Positions 12,496 through 24,500 of a stretch of 64,000 nucleotides of DNA are shown here, in pieces (the first letter of the stretch is position 1; the number at the start of each line of letters is the position of its first letter). Under the pieces are notes generated by a model. The model had not been told where the DNA came from. It saw nothing but the letters and a program-made list of their open reading frames with translations, and searched no databases. The stretch lies in NCBI GenBank assembly GCA_031772625.1, contig CM062816.1, forward strand, positions 1,668,435,385 through 1,668,499,384, given 5' to 3'. The position numbers and the translations under genes were made by a program. Source of the stretch: Pinus tabuliformis. Its lineage: Eukaryota > Streptophyta > Pinopsida > Pinales > Pinaceae.

Positions 12496-13111
12496 CATTA
12501 GAGAACTTTTGAGGTCTAAAATGGGCCTCCTAAGAAAAATGTACAACCAAAATAAACTTTATAAGAACCAATTGGATTCAATATGATGATGTCAACCATG
12601 GGGGATGATTCACCATTTTTGAGGTAAAAAAGTGAAAAGATTAAAAATAATAAAATAATAAAACTACTTTTTCAACTTTTCTCCCTAAGGTTTTACTCAA
12701 ATTTTGAGCAGGAGTACTCGTTGGATGCAAAATTTAATTCCTCATCCATGGAGTACCCATGTTGCATACTTTCGATGGACCCCGCTACACGAAAAATGAG
12801 AAATACATTAAAAAACATGATTGCAATCACGTTTTTCATGTATTTTTCATTTTTCGTGTAGCAAGGTCCATCAAAAGTATGCAACATGGGTACTCCTTAG
12901 ATGAGGAATCAAATTTTGTATCCAACAAGTGTTCCCGCTTGAAATTTGAGTAAACCCATAGGGAGATAAGTTGGAAATATGAGTTGAAAATTAGTTTTTT
13001 ATTTTTTCCCTATAAAATTTGATGATGTAATCTAACCTTATTTTATTATTTCCAGCATTATTTTATAATTTCCTTAGGAGGTCCATATTAGACCTGAAAA
13101 TTCCCCTAATG
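12496..13111. mobile_element. Foldback element B with terminal inverted repeats
   Basis: A 616-bp palindromic element centred on GATTGCAATC (12819-12828). It starts CATTAGAGAACTTTTGAGGT and ends with the inverse of CATTAGGGGAATTTTCAGGT. The two arms span nearly the full length (about 328 and 288 bases) with substitutions and small gaps. Its left arm is also the reverse complement of the right arm of element A, so 11963-12823 can itself fold into a larger hairpin with the 213-bp segment 12283-12495 as the loop. No open frame and no clear target-site duplication. It resembles foldback-type MITEs in form. Confidence 0.72.
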
Positions 13112-16100
13112 ATTAGTGCAGTGTCAAAAGTTGCAGATTGGTTCACCTCACTAGATGGCACATACCTCAAAGTGTTAAGTTGTCAGAAACCATCTCATCT
13201 CATACCGAGGTATGCCATTGACAAAATATTCATGCAAGAGGGTCACATATCATCTTGTCAAGTTTTTATGTAGTGATGCAAAGGAATAAGAAAGAACCAT
13301 GGCCCGCTCTTCCCTTGTAGGTGGGATCTTATGTGATCAAGAACTTGAAGGCCGCAAAAACTGAACCCAAACAATTAGAAGACTTCAGATTCAGTACAAT
13401 AGACTATCATCAGTATGATCCCATAGGAGTTTGCAAGAACCATTGTACCAAGTCTTTTTCTAGCCATATGGGACTTATGCCAGGCTGGAGGAAGAAAAGA
13501 TGAAGAATCACTATAATGCCTCTCGGTCACGTGCACCAGGAGATCAGACAGGCCCTTCCAATGCATTTCCAAAAAGAGGTGTTATTCAGGAAGAAAAGTA
13601 GCCAGAAGATCACTCCCCAGTGAGTAGTAATTATGAGAGGAAGGTTTCACACAACCCAGCAAAGGAGAAAAGATGCAAATTCAAGGTAGATCCAATTATT
13701 CTAAAGGTGGCTTTGACAACAGAACGCAAAAGGACGCAGTTGGAATTGGAGAGGAAACGAGAAGAAGAGCAGACATTGAAGAGCAGGAAAGAAAGGAACA
13801 AGAGGAAATGCAATTGTGAGAAGAGCTCAGAAAAAAGGAGGAGGAAGAAGCTAGACTTAAGGAGGCAGAAGGAAAAAGGCAGAAACAACTTGAAGAAGAA
13901 GAAAGTAAGCATAAGCAACATCAATAGCTTGTTAAATAGATAAAGGAGCATATAGTAGCCCAGGACATGGAAATAAAATAAGGGGAGCATAACAAATATG
14001 TTGACCTCATGCAAAAAAAAATAAAAAATAAAATCATTAGTTAGCCTCCTCCTCCCCTTGCAAATTTGAAAGCCCCAAATGATGAAGAAGAGATCTCTCC
14101 TCTAGATAAAGACTCGATCATGGATATCTCAAGTTTAACCTTTAATGAGCTTCAGAACAGAGTTGTGTAAGAAATAAAGAAACACTTTCCCGATGATTTG
14201 ACACATCCTAATTTCAATCACACGGAAAGGGTGATCATCACTAACACTAGAAGGAATCCTTAGACTATTGCTGCAACTAAATTAGCCTTTGCAGGTGCTT
14301 CAAAAACAAAATACAAATTTCCCGATGGCGGAAAATGAACAATTGGAAAAGAATCTGGAAGCTGCAAAGCACAAAATAAAACAACTACAAGCAAAGAATC
14401 AAAAGTTGTCTTTTGTACATGCTTGCTTGAAAGAGCTCCAAGTAGCTATATATGGTGAGATCTAGGCATTGGGAGACACTATGAGGCATCTTTATGAGGA
14501 GTTGGTCACCTTGCATAAAGCAGTAGTTCCTTTACATGATATGCAAAAGAAATCATGGGAAAATGTGAAAGCCTTGAAATTCATTCATGCAACCATTACC
14601 ATGATTCATGAGTGGGGAACTAAGTACAGGAGTGCACCAACAAAATTAGTCAAGAAAACAAGGCAACAAGGAGAGTCAGAAAAGGAGACTTTTGAGGCAA
14701 CTGTTTATTCAACGAATGGAGACTGTTGAGGGAACTGTTTATTCAACGAATGGAGACCATTGAGGGAACTGTCTATTATCTCGATGGTTTGACACCATAG
14801 AGCTTATCTTCTAATGTTCCATCATCATCATGGAAGAATTTGGCTGCACCTACCTCTGATTTTCAGCCTATCACGAAGAGGATCCAATAATGTATGTCCT
14901 AAGTCAACACCACTATCTACTATGGAATCCCCGGTAAGTCCACCTATCGCAACCACTTCTATTCCTGATGTTGCACCATAACATGGTAGAAATTTTAAAC
15001 CTCCAACTTTTCCTTTTTCTTCCATGGGCCCTTTATCTTTAGTGCCTTCTACCATTCCAATGTTGATCCTAATTTTTCCTTACGTTTTAGTTACTTTGAT
15101 TTTGTACAAGCAACATTTTCTACTATTGCATCCAAACCTCTTACTCCTATTGTTAGTTATTCAATTATTGTAGATATCCCTGACGACAAGAATGAAGAGC
15201 CCATTCGACCTACACCTATTATTGAAAAACGAACTATCCCTTCACCCACCACATCTCCTACGCAGAGCCCCATTTCATCTCCCAAAACTGTGACACCCTC
15301 TAAAACCATTTTTGATCACCCTTCTCAACATTCTGATCATGAAGATACTGAAGAGCATGCCGATGATATGGAGATACTCACAGATCCTAAGAATACAGGT
15401 TATCAAGGACAAATTCTAGATATATTTTGTGTGTCACGTGTGCAACCTCTGTCTGCATCGCAATCAGAACCAAGCATCATCATTTCTGCAACACAATTAT
15501 CTACACTTAGTCAGGACTCATTCTATTGTAAGGAAGCTTTTCATCTATTTGCATAGTCCCTCAATACTTTTCCCCTTCTTCTTTCTCATGTGATTAATAA
15601 AGTCCAAGAAGATCTACAGTAAGAACAAGATCACGCACCAAAGAATTCACGACAAGGACAATATGAGAATTATGTTGCGAGTGGCCGACCATTGCAGGCT
15701 AAATTTCCTCTTGTCGATGGTATTTCTATTTAAGATATTCAACAAAGGTCCTCACAATAGCTCTTCCATATTATCGACACTATTGGAGGATCAACTATTC
15801 ACTACTGATTCCGAGAATAATGAACTTGTCATCGTGCATGAACAACAAAAGCAAGAAATTATTATTGTTATTGAGGAACATGATCGGTTGTGACTAAAGA
15901 CAAACAACAGTAGAAATATGTCAAAGAAATCACTGCCAAAATTTAGGAAATGTGGCTAGCTATTGCGGAGCATGCCTCTTTTTCACTGAAAGACATTTCT
16001 TCATATGAACCTAAGAAGTGTCTTGAATATATTGAGATCACCTATACAAATCTAGTTATTGAAAACTAGGATTTGTGCAAGACCATTATTGAGCTGTGAG

Positions 16101-16769
16101 ATTATACCTTTGATCCTACACCACAAATCCAACAACATATCAATGACACCATTAAATAGGTATCCAATTTATGCAATATGCTTTAACAGTGCATGTGAGT
16201 TTCACATGATATTTTCCATCAAGTTGAAGATTGGCCAAGATTACTTTACAAGTGTAATCGACCTTTGTATCAGTTGCACGAACAATGAAAAAATTTGATG
16301 GAGCAAGATCTTGGAACCATCGACCTAGCACAACAACAACAATCCTTTGCTCAAGATGAAGAACTTGATAAAAATTCATGGATTAGAAGAGGAGTCACAT
16401 AAGGCTAAGACTACCCTCCGAGACCTTTATCCTATTTCCAAAGATAAATACTTACAACTTTGTGAGCTCAATTTTGATGCAAATACTCTATGGAAAACCT
16501 TGCTTGCTTCACGTTGTGAGAAACTAACTATAAAGACTACAACTCAATTTCTTAATAAGGCTACTACGTTGCTTACTACATGGAAAACTGCGATGGATTA
16601 TTATAACAGTTTCAAGGCTCAATATTTATTGACCATTCCAGAGTTGGGTCCTTCCTTTGAAGGAGAAGCATATGTAAAGGGACAAAATACATTAGAATTA
16701 ATTGTGCAACCACAAGAATGATAAAGCATGCAAGAAAAGGATCAATTCAAGGGGATTCAATAGACCATG

Positions 16770-17520
16770 TTCGGCACTTGTTGGGTCCTTCGTTTTTATG
16801 ATATTTTTTTTTATCAATTTTGACAAAAAAAGAGTCATGGGGACAGGTAGCGCAAGCAAAAAAGCAAATTGTTAAAGAAACCAGAAAGTGGCAAACAAAA
16901 AAAAGAAATTGACAAGTGATGGAAAAGATCAGTTACATTGGGATTCACTAAGGTCACAAAAGAAGCATCAAGAAGCTAAATTTGAAAGAATCAAGTGAAA
17001 AGTGGACCAAGTGGTTAGATATCATCAAGGTGGTTAAGTTGGACAAAATCAAGCGAGCGCAGATAAAATAAAAAAGGGAAAATCTATATAAAGTGAGATG
17101 GATCAAGCTACAACAGGGGAGAAGAAGGACAAAGCTTTCATGCTACTAAAATGAAAACTGATCTTGTTTCATGTATTTTGTTGTAATCTTGTCCCGTTAG
17201 ATAATGTTAAAGGAGTTCTAAAAAGATCTTGCGTAGTCTCCGCAACTCTATATTGTAATGACTTGGCTCTATGAAATATAATATAAGGAGGCTCTTGTGG
17301 GGATATATAAATAGGTATCTCATGAATGAATGTGATTGAGTTTTCAACCTTTTAAATTTTCTTTGTACAAACTGTGTTACTATGTTGTTATGTATTTATC
17401 TATTTCTACATTAATGTCCTTTTGAATACTCATGAATATATGTAAGTTTACTGAATAAATTAATTTTTGAATTGAATCATGTTACCATATAAACCCTTAC
17501 ACATCATTTAAGAGTCCCAT
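16770..17520 (+). other. LTR-like tail of the decayed element
   Basis: Non-coding sequence after the last ORF of the decayed element. It contains TCTATATAAAGTGAGATGG (TATA-like, about 17081-17099) and then AT-rich sequence with AATATAA, CAATAT and TTTGTACAAAC words typical of the R-U5 part of plant LTRs. No second copy is found in the window, and no TG...CA boundary with a target duplication can be fixed. It may be the surviving 3' LTR. Confidence 0.35.
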
Positions 17521-17546
17521 AATTCCTTGGGTGAGACTTTTCTCCC

Positions 17547-20035
17547 TTGCAGAGGAATGAAATCATCAATGTTGTGCTAGACTATGATAAACACTTTTGT
17601 TGGCACCCTACAACTAAACCCTGGGTCAATATAGTAAAAAATTTCGCAAACATCAATTGCATCTACAAAATGATAGCAAAATTCATAACTCATCACCTAA
17701 AAACAATTATATCCAAAGCCATATCAAAGGAGCAATTTGGTTTTCTAGAGAGATGTCAGATTCATGAGCCCACAGGGGTGGCCCAAGAGGGCCTACACAA
17801 CATTAAAACCAGGAAGTTGAAAGGAGTGGTCCTTAATATTGATCTTTATAAAGCTTATGATTGGGTTAATTTTCTATATTTGAGGTTCCTTATGGCTAAT
17901 CTCAAGTTTGAAGTTCGTTTTATATCATGGGTTATGAGTTGTATCTCCTTGGTACCTTTTTCCATTTTGATAAATAGCTCAACATCCCATTTTTCTCATG
18001 CATAATGGGGCCTTCATCAAGGATGCCCACTATCCCCTATTCTTTTCCTACAAGTGGTAGAAGGCATAAGCAAGATGTTAGGAGAGGTAAAGAGAAGAGA
18101 AGAGTTTAAAGGGATATTAGTGGAAGATAATCTACAAATTACCCATCTATTTTTTGTAGATGACATTTTCATTTTTTGTGATCGCAGAGATCACAATTCC
18201 CTTGATTTCTTCAAGAGAGTCACTGGTATATAGGTGAATATGACTGAATAAACCCTTTCTACTCATTCCTTGGAAGGAATGGAAGTCTTATACTTATAGA
18301 ATTTGTTTTTGTACACCAGGTTGGACTTTGATGAAGGCCTAAAATATTTAGGCTTTCAGTTAAAACCAAATTCTTATAGGAAAGAATATTGGAACTAGCT
18401 CATTAAAAAACTGGAAAAAAGGATAAAGGACTAGGGTTTGAGATGGATTTCAAGAGCAGGTCATGTAGTTCTTATAAATTTGGTTCTTAAAGCCATCCCT
18501 ATATATTGGATGTCACTATCTTAGACCCTAAAAGGAATTTTGGAGAAAATAGGAAATTTGTGTATGAGGTTCTCGTGTGTAGGATCTCGAGACCAAGCAA
18601 TGATGCCTTGGGTTGAATGGGAAAAAATTGCAGTCCCAAAGGCATGGAGTGGATGGGAACTGAAGAACATTCCTCTTTTTGCTAAAGAACTCACAAAAAA
18701 GGTGGGACAAAGGCTTCTCACAACTCCCAATATGTGGACTTCGATGGATCATATGAAGTATATCATTCCTAGCTCGATTTGAGGATTACATAAGGAGCCC
18801 CAATAAGTTATGAAAAAATGTTCCAATCATTTGGAAATTTGTTCTGGCCTCTTTCCATCTTAATGAGGTAGGTCTAGCATGGTGAGTAGGGAATGGAGCT
18901 CTTATCAAGTTGGGTTGTGATTCATGGGTCACTTGTGGTGAAGCTTATCTCCTTCCATAGGATCTGGTGGTGGTGTTAAATGACGGAAGCATCTATACTC
19001 TTAATAAAATAGTAGATCTAACCCTCACCAACATTTGGATGCAAGGATGGTCATCAACTAAGCAACTAGGACTAGGGGAAAATCACTCAAAAATATGGGC
19101 TAGATAGCATTATGTGCATTCCATATTCAACTAACAAATGGGGAGTATGAACTTGGATGGGATCCCCCTCCTTTTGGGGACTACATGCCAAAGCTAGGAT
19201 ACCTTCAACTTATTTTAGATTATATATGGGGTGAATAGGTATGGTGGTGAAAATGCCTTTGGAAAATATGATTTCCTGCAAAAGCCCATCTCTTCATGTG
19301 GTTCCTACTAGAAAAAAAGTTCCAACTTGGGATAACATCCAAAAAAGGCATCTAGAAGGACCTAACTATGTTTCTCTATGTAAATATAAGGTGGAGACTA
19401 TGGTACATTTGTCTATGGAGTGCCCTTACATAAAATGTGTATGGGCAAGTCACAAAGGGAAATTGGGGTTTGCATAGGAGTGGCAAGGGAAGAGTTATAA
19501 AATCATTCAATGCACTTCCTTTAGTTATATGTTGAGGGATAATGGCTAGCCCTAAACAAATATATCTTCCAAGATGCTCTCTCCACACTGGATAGTATAA
19601 TGGCACAAGTTTTTTTTCCATTTCCCCCCTACTTCCACAAAAGGAAAAAATTCTTGGAGCCAAAAATATTGTTCTTGAAGAAATTGATAAGTCCAAGCCT
19701 TGGATTTTTTTTGATGGGGTAGTGTAAGGAAATGAGAAAAAGTATGGTGGAGGGGCTATACTTTACCTATGTGAGACTCATTATTATTGCATGAAGATGG
19801 GGCTTGGGAGGGGAACAAACAACTATGCTGAAATTATGGCTTTAAAATTGTTGCTTCATTTTGATGAGTGAATGCTGGTTTGCTATAAACAAGAATCTAT
19901 TTCCCACTGGAAAAGAGTATTCGTTCTAGGTGGATGGACTGATTGATAGATCAAATGGAACCTTTGGCACTTAAGTGAATGATGGAATTCTTGCTTGATG
20001 AGCTCAAACTGTAACCTTTGCAAAAGAAACATGCT
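17547..20035 (+). mobile_element. Decayed LINE, plus strand (left part, split by G1)
   Basis: 5'-truncated L1-type LINE ORF2 in broken frames. In order: the RT fingers (YKMIAKFITHHLKTII, KEQFGFLE, about 17660-17750), LNIDLYKAYDWVNF (17837), a GCPLSPILF-like segment near 18020 (one base off frame), the catalytic box FFVDDIFIF (about 18152; both Asp kept), the RT thumb (LKYLGFQLKPNS, about 18335; MPWVEWEKIAVPKAW, 18603), a zf-RVT region (KVPTWDNIQKR, 19316; HLSMECPYIKCVW, 19405) and the start of RNase H (WIFFDGVV, about 19700; NNYAEIMALK). RNase H resumes after G1 at 35376. The last 170 bases before G1 do not fit RNase H and may be a further small insertion. Not functional. Confidence 0.87.
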
Positions 20036-20040
20036 ACACC
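20036..20040. repeat. Target-site duplication of G1, left copy (ACACC)
   Basis: ACACC directly precedes the TGTAAC start of G1 and reappears at 35371-35375 directly after its GTTACA end. Five bases is the usual size for LTR retrotransposon integration. Confidence 0.9.
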
Positions 20041-21235
20041 TGTAACAGCTCTAATGAAAATTCCATGTAAAAATATATAAATACCACAGATGATGGGACA
20101 CGTAGTCCAAGCTGAATGGTGGGCAAGACATCCTAGGGGATCTTCATTTGGTTGTTTATGGCTAACAAAGGCAATGGCTAAGGCATTAAAGAGGCAAAGA
20201 GGTATTTTGGCACATTTATTTATGAAAATAATGGAAATTAGGAGAAAAGGAAGGTGAAAGGTCACAGGTTTCATGTGAGGAGGAAAATGAAGGAAACTAA
20301 TGGAAAATGAAGAAAATAGAGGCCTCATTAATAAAAAGGCTCTCGAGGATCAGTGGGCAAGACTTGGTCAGTTTAGAGTTGAAGCTCTCTCATTATTCTC
20401 TCTCTCTCTCATACTCTTGGACACTTAGAGTTTTTTGGAGCACTTTGGCATTGGAACAAGAAAGGCAAAGAAGGCAAGAGGAAGCAAGGATCAAGTAGGG
20501 AAAGGTAGGATCAAGTGGCTACAACAGGCTTCATTGCAGGTATCAACTTGCATGTGTATTTTCCTTGCTAGATTTGGCATGCATGGGATTGCATGTGTTT
20601 CTTTTCTACCGTGGCATGGGTTTTTCCATGTGTGACAATATTTTCAGCCTAGCCTTGCCATTTCCTGATAACTTTGATGAGACGGGTTCTCTAATGCGTT
20701 TTTTGGGGGATGGTCGGATTGGATTCAAAGCTAAGTGGGGTGGATCTCCGAATTGACAAACACATGGTGGTAGTGGTCCCTGAACCAGATTTAGGATGCA
20801 CGAAGCCACTGGATTAGTAACCCCTGAACTGGACTGTGGGTTCGGTAAAGCGAGATTGTGTGCCTCAGTGGGCCTTGGAATCCTTAGCGGTGAACTGTAG
20901 GATATATAGTGAAGCCAACAGGTGTATTTTCTCTCCGTTGGGCCTAGTGATTTCAGGATGGAATGCACAGTAAAGCCTGGAGAGTATGTCTCGGTGTAGG
21001 GCCTAGTGATCCCTAGATCAAACTACAGATGCACGGTAAAGCCTAAGAGACTAGGAGGAACTCAAATTCCTCACGGTGTAGACGGAGAACTCCCGTGGCA
21101 TTCACATTGATTGGTGTTTTTTTTATGTGTTCTATGAGTCCCACATTCATGCTTGGAATATGGCACAAGGGTGATTGGCTGAAGAGAGACTTGGCTCAGC
21201 CAATCTATGGTCGAGTGGAACGTGGTAGTCCCATC
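20041..21235 (+). repeat. G1 5' LTR, left part
   Basis: First 1195 bases of the LTR, matching 34011-35206 and 61529 onward. It is interrupted at GTCCCATC by element F; the rest of the LTR follows at 27391. Short open frames here (20307, 20565) also occur in the other LTR copies with damage and are not genes. Confidence 0.93.
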
Positions 21236-21250
21236 TGTTAACGCTCGAAT

Positions 21251-21343
21251 TTGCCTCAGGCTGAGGAAGTCAAAACTCGAGGCAACATCATACCACGCTC
21301 AGCCTCGTAGCTAGCCCTACGAGGACAGGAGAGGGCTCTCTCC
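21251..21343 (+). other. Three stem-loops at the tip of element F
   Basis: Stem 1: TTGCCT (21251-21256) with AGGCAA (21280-21285). Stem 2: CCTCGTAG (21303-21310), loop CTAGCC, CTACGAGG (21317-21324). Stem 3: GGAGAG (21328-21333), loop GGCT, CTCTCC (21338-21343). The related sequence at 57253 has the same three stems with paired changes in stems 1 and 2, and the same loops in stems 2 and 3. Stems 2 and 3 also occur in inverse orientation at both F right ends (22880-22925 and 27275-27320). The function is unknown. Confidence 0.7.
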
Positions 21344-21379
21344 GGGTCTATCTCGGAAGACAAGTTTTCAAAGGGGCAA

Positions 21380-21523
21380 TCGAGCCCTCCTAATTTAATT
21401 GCCAGGTTATCACATCCACATTGCAAACATCCTATTAGACAGACGGCTATATCTCATGATGGAAGTACCATTCTCTGCTGCTGTGACGATGGTAGTATGT
21501 GGCGCTGGGACGTGGCTCAGTAA
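21380..21523 (+). pseudogene. FIE: FIE C-terminal fragment inside the F 5' LTR
   Basis: 47 codons plus TAA encode the last WD40 repeat and C-terminus of FIE, including DGSTILCCCDDGSMWRWDV. The 3' copy (25776-25919) differs by few bases, for example Gln against Lys in IR(Q/K)TAIS. The open frame has no start and joins directly to inverted tip sequence on its left, so it cannot make FIE. Confidence 0.88.
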
Positions 21524-22991
21524 AATCATCAATTTCTTGGTTCAAGGTGCATTGCATGCCCATTTTTATAAAGCTACACTTTACTGGACATTTGAAATTA
21601 GCATGCTCCCCAGGGCCTTGTGTTCATAAAGATGCCTTCAAAGACAGCCAGTTGTTATTATCATCTTAATGGAGTCAAAGGAATCTTCTCAGACGTCAGT
21701 GGGACATCATCACTGCCAGTTCTAATGCATGTATTCAAAATAGATAATGTATGTTGTCATGGAGTAAAGTGGAAATGGACACAGTATTTTCAGGAAAATG
21801 GTCTATTCGCATCAGATAGTTGATGGCCGCATTGAGTTGTTTATATATAAGTCGTTGTTTTATGATAGAACCTTCTTCAGATGAATTAAAGGTATCAGTA
21901 TATGTATGATGTGGTGATAAGCACATGGAAAATGTAACGTGGCAATCGTTGCAATATGTGGGCATTCGATTCATATAAAAGAGCATATGTGGCAGTTTGA
22001 CCCATATTTTAGCATTAAAATATTGGGGACCTCTTCCCAATTTCTGTAAAGTGGCAAAGCGTATCTCTAGAAATTTGAGAGCAGTTGCAAAGTGGCATTC
22101 AAAGGTTCGATTGCCTATTTCTGTCTTTAGTTAGTCTATGCTCCAGGATTAGTTTTCATGGGTCATTAGAAATCCTCAAGCTGGAATAATGGAAGGCTTT
22201 TCTATCTTTAGAGCAGATGGATGATTCTTTTCTATCTTCATGGCTTCAGGTGAAACAACACCCTTGTTTTGGGTCGTTCTGTTTTCTTCTAGTATAGTTT
22301 ATTTATTGTATGGCAAATGATTTGTAAGGGTTGGGAGGAGAATTTTGAGAGGTGCGTGGAGAAGAACAAAATTTCATTGTACAGTGTTTGACAGAGATTA
22401 ATTGAAGAGTACAGCTCTGATTTGTAAGATCCTTGTGGTGTGAAAGTTTAGCAAATGTATCTTTCTTTCTGTTTCAATGTCTTTTGTAATGTTTCATAGT
22501 TCATTCATAATCGTTTCTAAATGAATACTTTTAAGTGAGAAAGGCAGAATTCAATTTATTTGCTCTGTCTTGAGGAAGTGTTCATATTTAATGTTTTCTT
22601 CTGTTTGATAAGGATCCATCACACATGCCCTTGTCGACTTCTCAGCAGTCTTGCCATTCCGTTTAATCTCAATTTTATTGTTAAACTTCACTCCTACCTC
22701 GCCTTATGGATTAACCTGTGCCTTTGATTAAACCTCTGCTCTTGCTGTCTTTGCCCATGCAGCCCAGAAAACCCAAACATTTATTTAAAACCTCATTTCA
22801 TATCTCTTTACTAGCCTAAAATCAGTATTCTTTATCGGTCATCTCAGCCCCTTTGAAAACTTGTCTGCCGAGATAGACCCGGAGAGAGCCCTCTCCTGTC
22901 CTCGTAGGGCTAGCTACGAGGCTGAGCGTGGTTTGATGTTGCCTTGAGTTTTGCCTTCTTCAGCCTGAGGAAAATTCGAGCGTTAACATAG

Positions 22992-23009
22992 TGGCGACCA
23001 TACTGGGGA
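22992..23009 (+). promoter_or_regulatory. Primer binding site of element F
   Basis: TGGCGACCATACTGGGGA begins three bases after the LTR end AACA. It has the TGG start, spacing and form of the sites (TGGCGAC...CTGGGGA) known from Ogre/Tat-type Gypsy elements, which use tRNA-Arg. The tRNA assignment is from memory of that group and not tested here. Confidence 0.6.
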
Positions 23010-23189
23010 AGATGGTTTGCTGTTGATGTGACATTCGACTTGTAGATTGTCTTGCTCCAGTACATGAAATCAAGTTGCAGATCTGATGCTGATGGTGGAC
23101 AACATTCAGACACATATGCAGGCTGAAACATTCACCTGGTGACTCCAACTCGATCCAGACAGTCCAGTGCTCGCTGATCCATTTATGCA

Positions 23190-23627
23190 ATGGTAGGGTA
23201 TGTGGCAAACCCTGCACTGTGTGAAGCTGTAAAAGAAGTAAGAAATCAGTTAGCAGATTTTGAAATTAATGAAGATTTTTTCAGTGCCTTGCTTCAATGT
23301 TTGAAATCTCCGAAGTTCCCTCTTGAAGCTAAAACTGGTTTCTGCGAGTTAATTGTTGAAAAACTTGAGAAGGAGATTCAGTATTTGAATGAGCAGATCC
23401 AGTCATATGATTTCCAAGACCCTAAAAAGTTCTTGGAAATCCTTCCTCCTTCGAAACAAGAAATAATAGAATTGCCTACAGATGTTTGCATTGACAGTGT
23501 GCAGCTGGAAATATGTATTGCGGAGTTGGGGCAACCAACAGAGTCTGGCTTCTGCGATCCAATGTCAACTTACATGGAAATGTTTTTCAGTTTGACTGAC
23601 AAATCAAGCTGTCTTATACATAGCTAG
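23190..23627 (+). pseudogene. Unidentified captured segment
   Basis: A 145-codon open frame, GYVANPALCEAVKEVRNQL... onward, acidic and helix-rich with many Glu/Lys/Leu residues and a clearly gene-like composition. The C-terminal 25 residues after about 23545 change character. I do not recognise the family. No gag motif (zinc knuckle, major homology-like) is visible. By position between the primer site and other host fragments it is likely another captured host exon group, or part of one. Confidence 0.45.
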
Positions 23628-24500
23628 ATTCATTACGTGCATGAAGGGCTGCCAGCAATTGCATCTGTGATCTGGTTGAAGCACTCTCAAGCGACATCAT
23701 CCTCAGGTTTACTTGAATGGTTAATCTGTCATTTCATTATTACCTGATCTATTGTTTTTTCAGCAAAGTAGGGTAGATTTTGTAAATAAATAAGCAGCCA
23801 AAAAGAAGCATTTCGTTTTGAGTTTCATTACAGTTTTAGTGTGAAGTTTGCTGAGCAAGTGTTTCAATTATTTCAGTCAAATTTCAGTCCATAAATATGT
23901 CAAAGTCTGTGTTGGTTGTCGAAATGATGAATCCATTGCCCAATGGATGGAGGCATTATCTGCTCTCCCAAAGCTCTGCGGTTCTTGGCACCTCCAAAAA
24001 GCGGCAGCTGCCATCCCCATTGGAGCCAATGTTAGACTCCGTCTTGTCAACTCGCTGCAGTCAAATGCACCAAGGTTCATTTCTCGTCATTCGCAGTCAT
24101 TGATGTTACTGTGGTCCAGAAAAGAGTCATTTTACTTCTTGAGTCCAGGGTTTTGTCTCCAGAAATGTGAAATAACGCTTGCAGGCCAGAGGGAGGTTGA
24201 ATAAGTCTCTTACTTCAAGAGTTTATCATCAGTAATACTCGAAAATGATCCTTTTCCAAAAAAACTCTGTTTTGGAGAAGAAATCGACAAATTTGTTTTT
24301 GTAATAAATTTGCATTTTAAAGCCTTCCATCTATGTAAACAGGAGGACTTATCATAAGTATTGAAAGTTGCATAAATAAGATGGCATATTCTTGATTCTG
24401 CTGAAGCTGGAGATCTACAGGATAATGCTGCAGCCATGTCAGATGTTGGAAGGACAGAACTAAGAAGAACTCCACCGATTAGAACCGATTAGAAGAACAC
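23628..24500 (+). other. Interior of F, mostly unassigned
   Basis: Overlapping open frames at 23848-24204 and 23897-24103 look partly protein-like (for example AQWMEALSALPKLCGSWHLQ), but I cannot tie them to a family, and they may be host gene scraps. The rest (23628-23850, 24205-24440) is AT-rich with no coding signal. No gag or pol motif. Confidence 0.35.

Larger units (their letters stand above)
11014..16730 (+). pseudogene. Decayed coding region of an unidentified element
   Basis: Coding-like plus-strand sequence in broken frames. It starts near ATGCCTCCCAAGAG (11068) and includes GFKGFLANSRSCAAVIKWIF (about 11273), a block with NAFPGMDWKW and DPPIHIYCKLL (12318-12385), a block with DGTYLKVL and PRYAIDK (about 13155-13225), a Lys/Glu/Arg-rich coiled-coil-like stretch (13620-13943), an ORF at 14469-14729, a Pro/Ser/Thr-rich stretch (15170-15560) and an ORF at 16347-16721. 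Many stops and shifts interrupt it. Two foldback elements sit inside it, and the protein sense appears to resume across the second one. I do not recognise the protein family. No reverse transcriptase, protease, integrase or transposase motif is seen. A non-autonomous retroelement protein is my best guess. Confidence 0.4.
21236..22988 (+). repeat. Element F 5' LTR (1753 bp)
   Basis: Three parts can be seen. 21236-21377 is the inverted copy of the LTR's own right end (22850-22988). 21380-21523 is the FIE C-terminal coding end. 21524-22849 is presumed FIE downstream sequence and LTR R/U5-like sequence. From 21380 on it is nearly identical to 25776-27385. The junction with G1 sequence is clean on the left, and on the right the tag before the primer binding site follows. 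Confidence 0.82.

Noticed and set aside
13631-14014. 127-codon minus-strand frame rich in Phe and Leu
   Set aside because: It is the shadow of the Lys/Glu-rich plus-strand frame at 13620-13943.
20307-20968. Short open frames in G1 LTRs (also at 34286 and 61756)
   Set aside because: They recur in each LTR copy with differing frame damage and have no domain; they are LTR sequence.
21251-21290. Hammerhead ribozyme (retrozyme) in the LTR tip
   Set aside because: The stem-loops lack the CUGANGA and GAAA core boxes in correct order; CTGAGGA does not match.
21399-22040. Open frames 21399-21629, 21620-21823 and 21735-22040, and their copies at 25795-26369
   Set aside because: The first is FIE read out of frame; the others lie in downstream repeat sequence on both strands with no domain.
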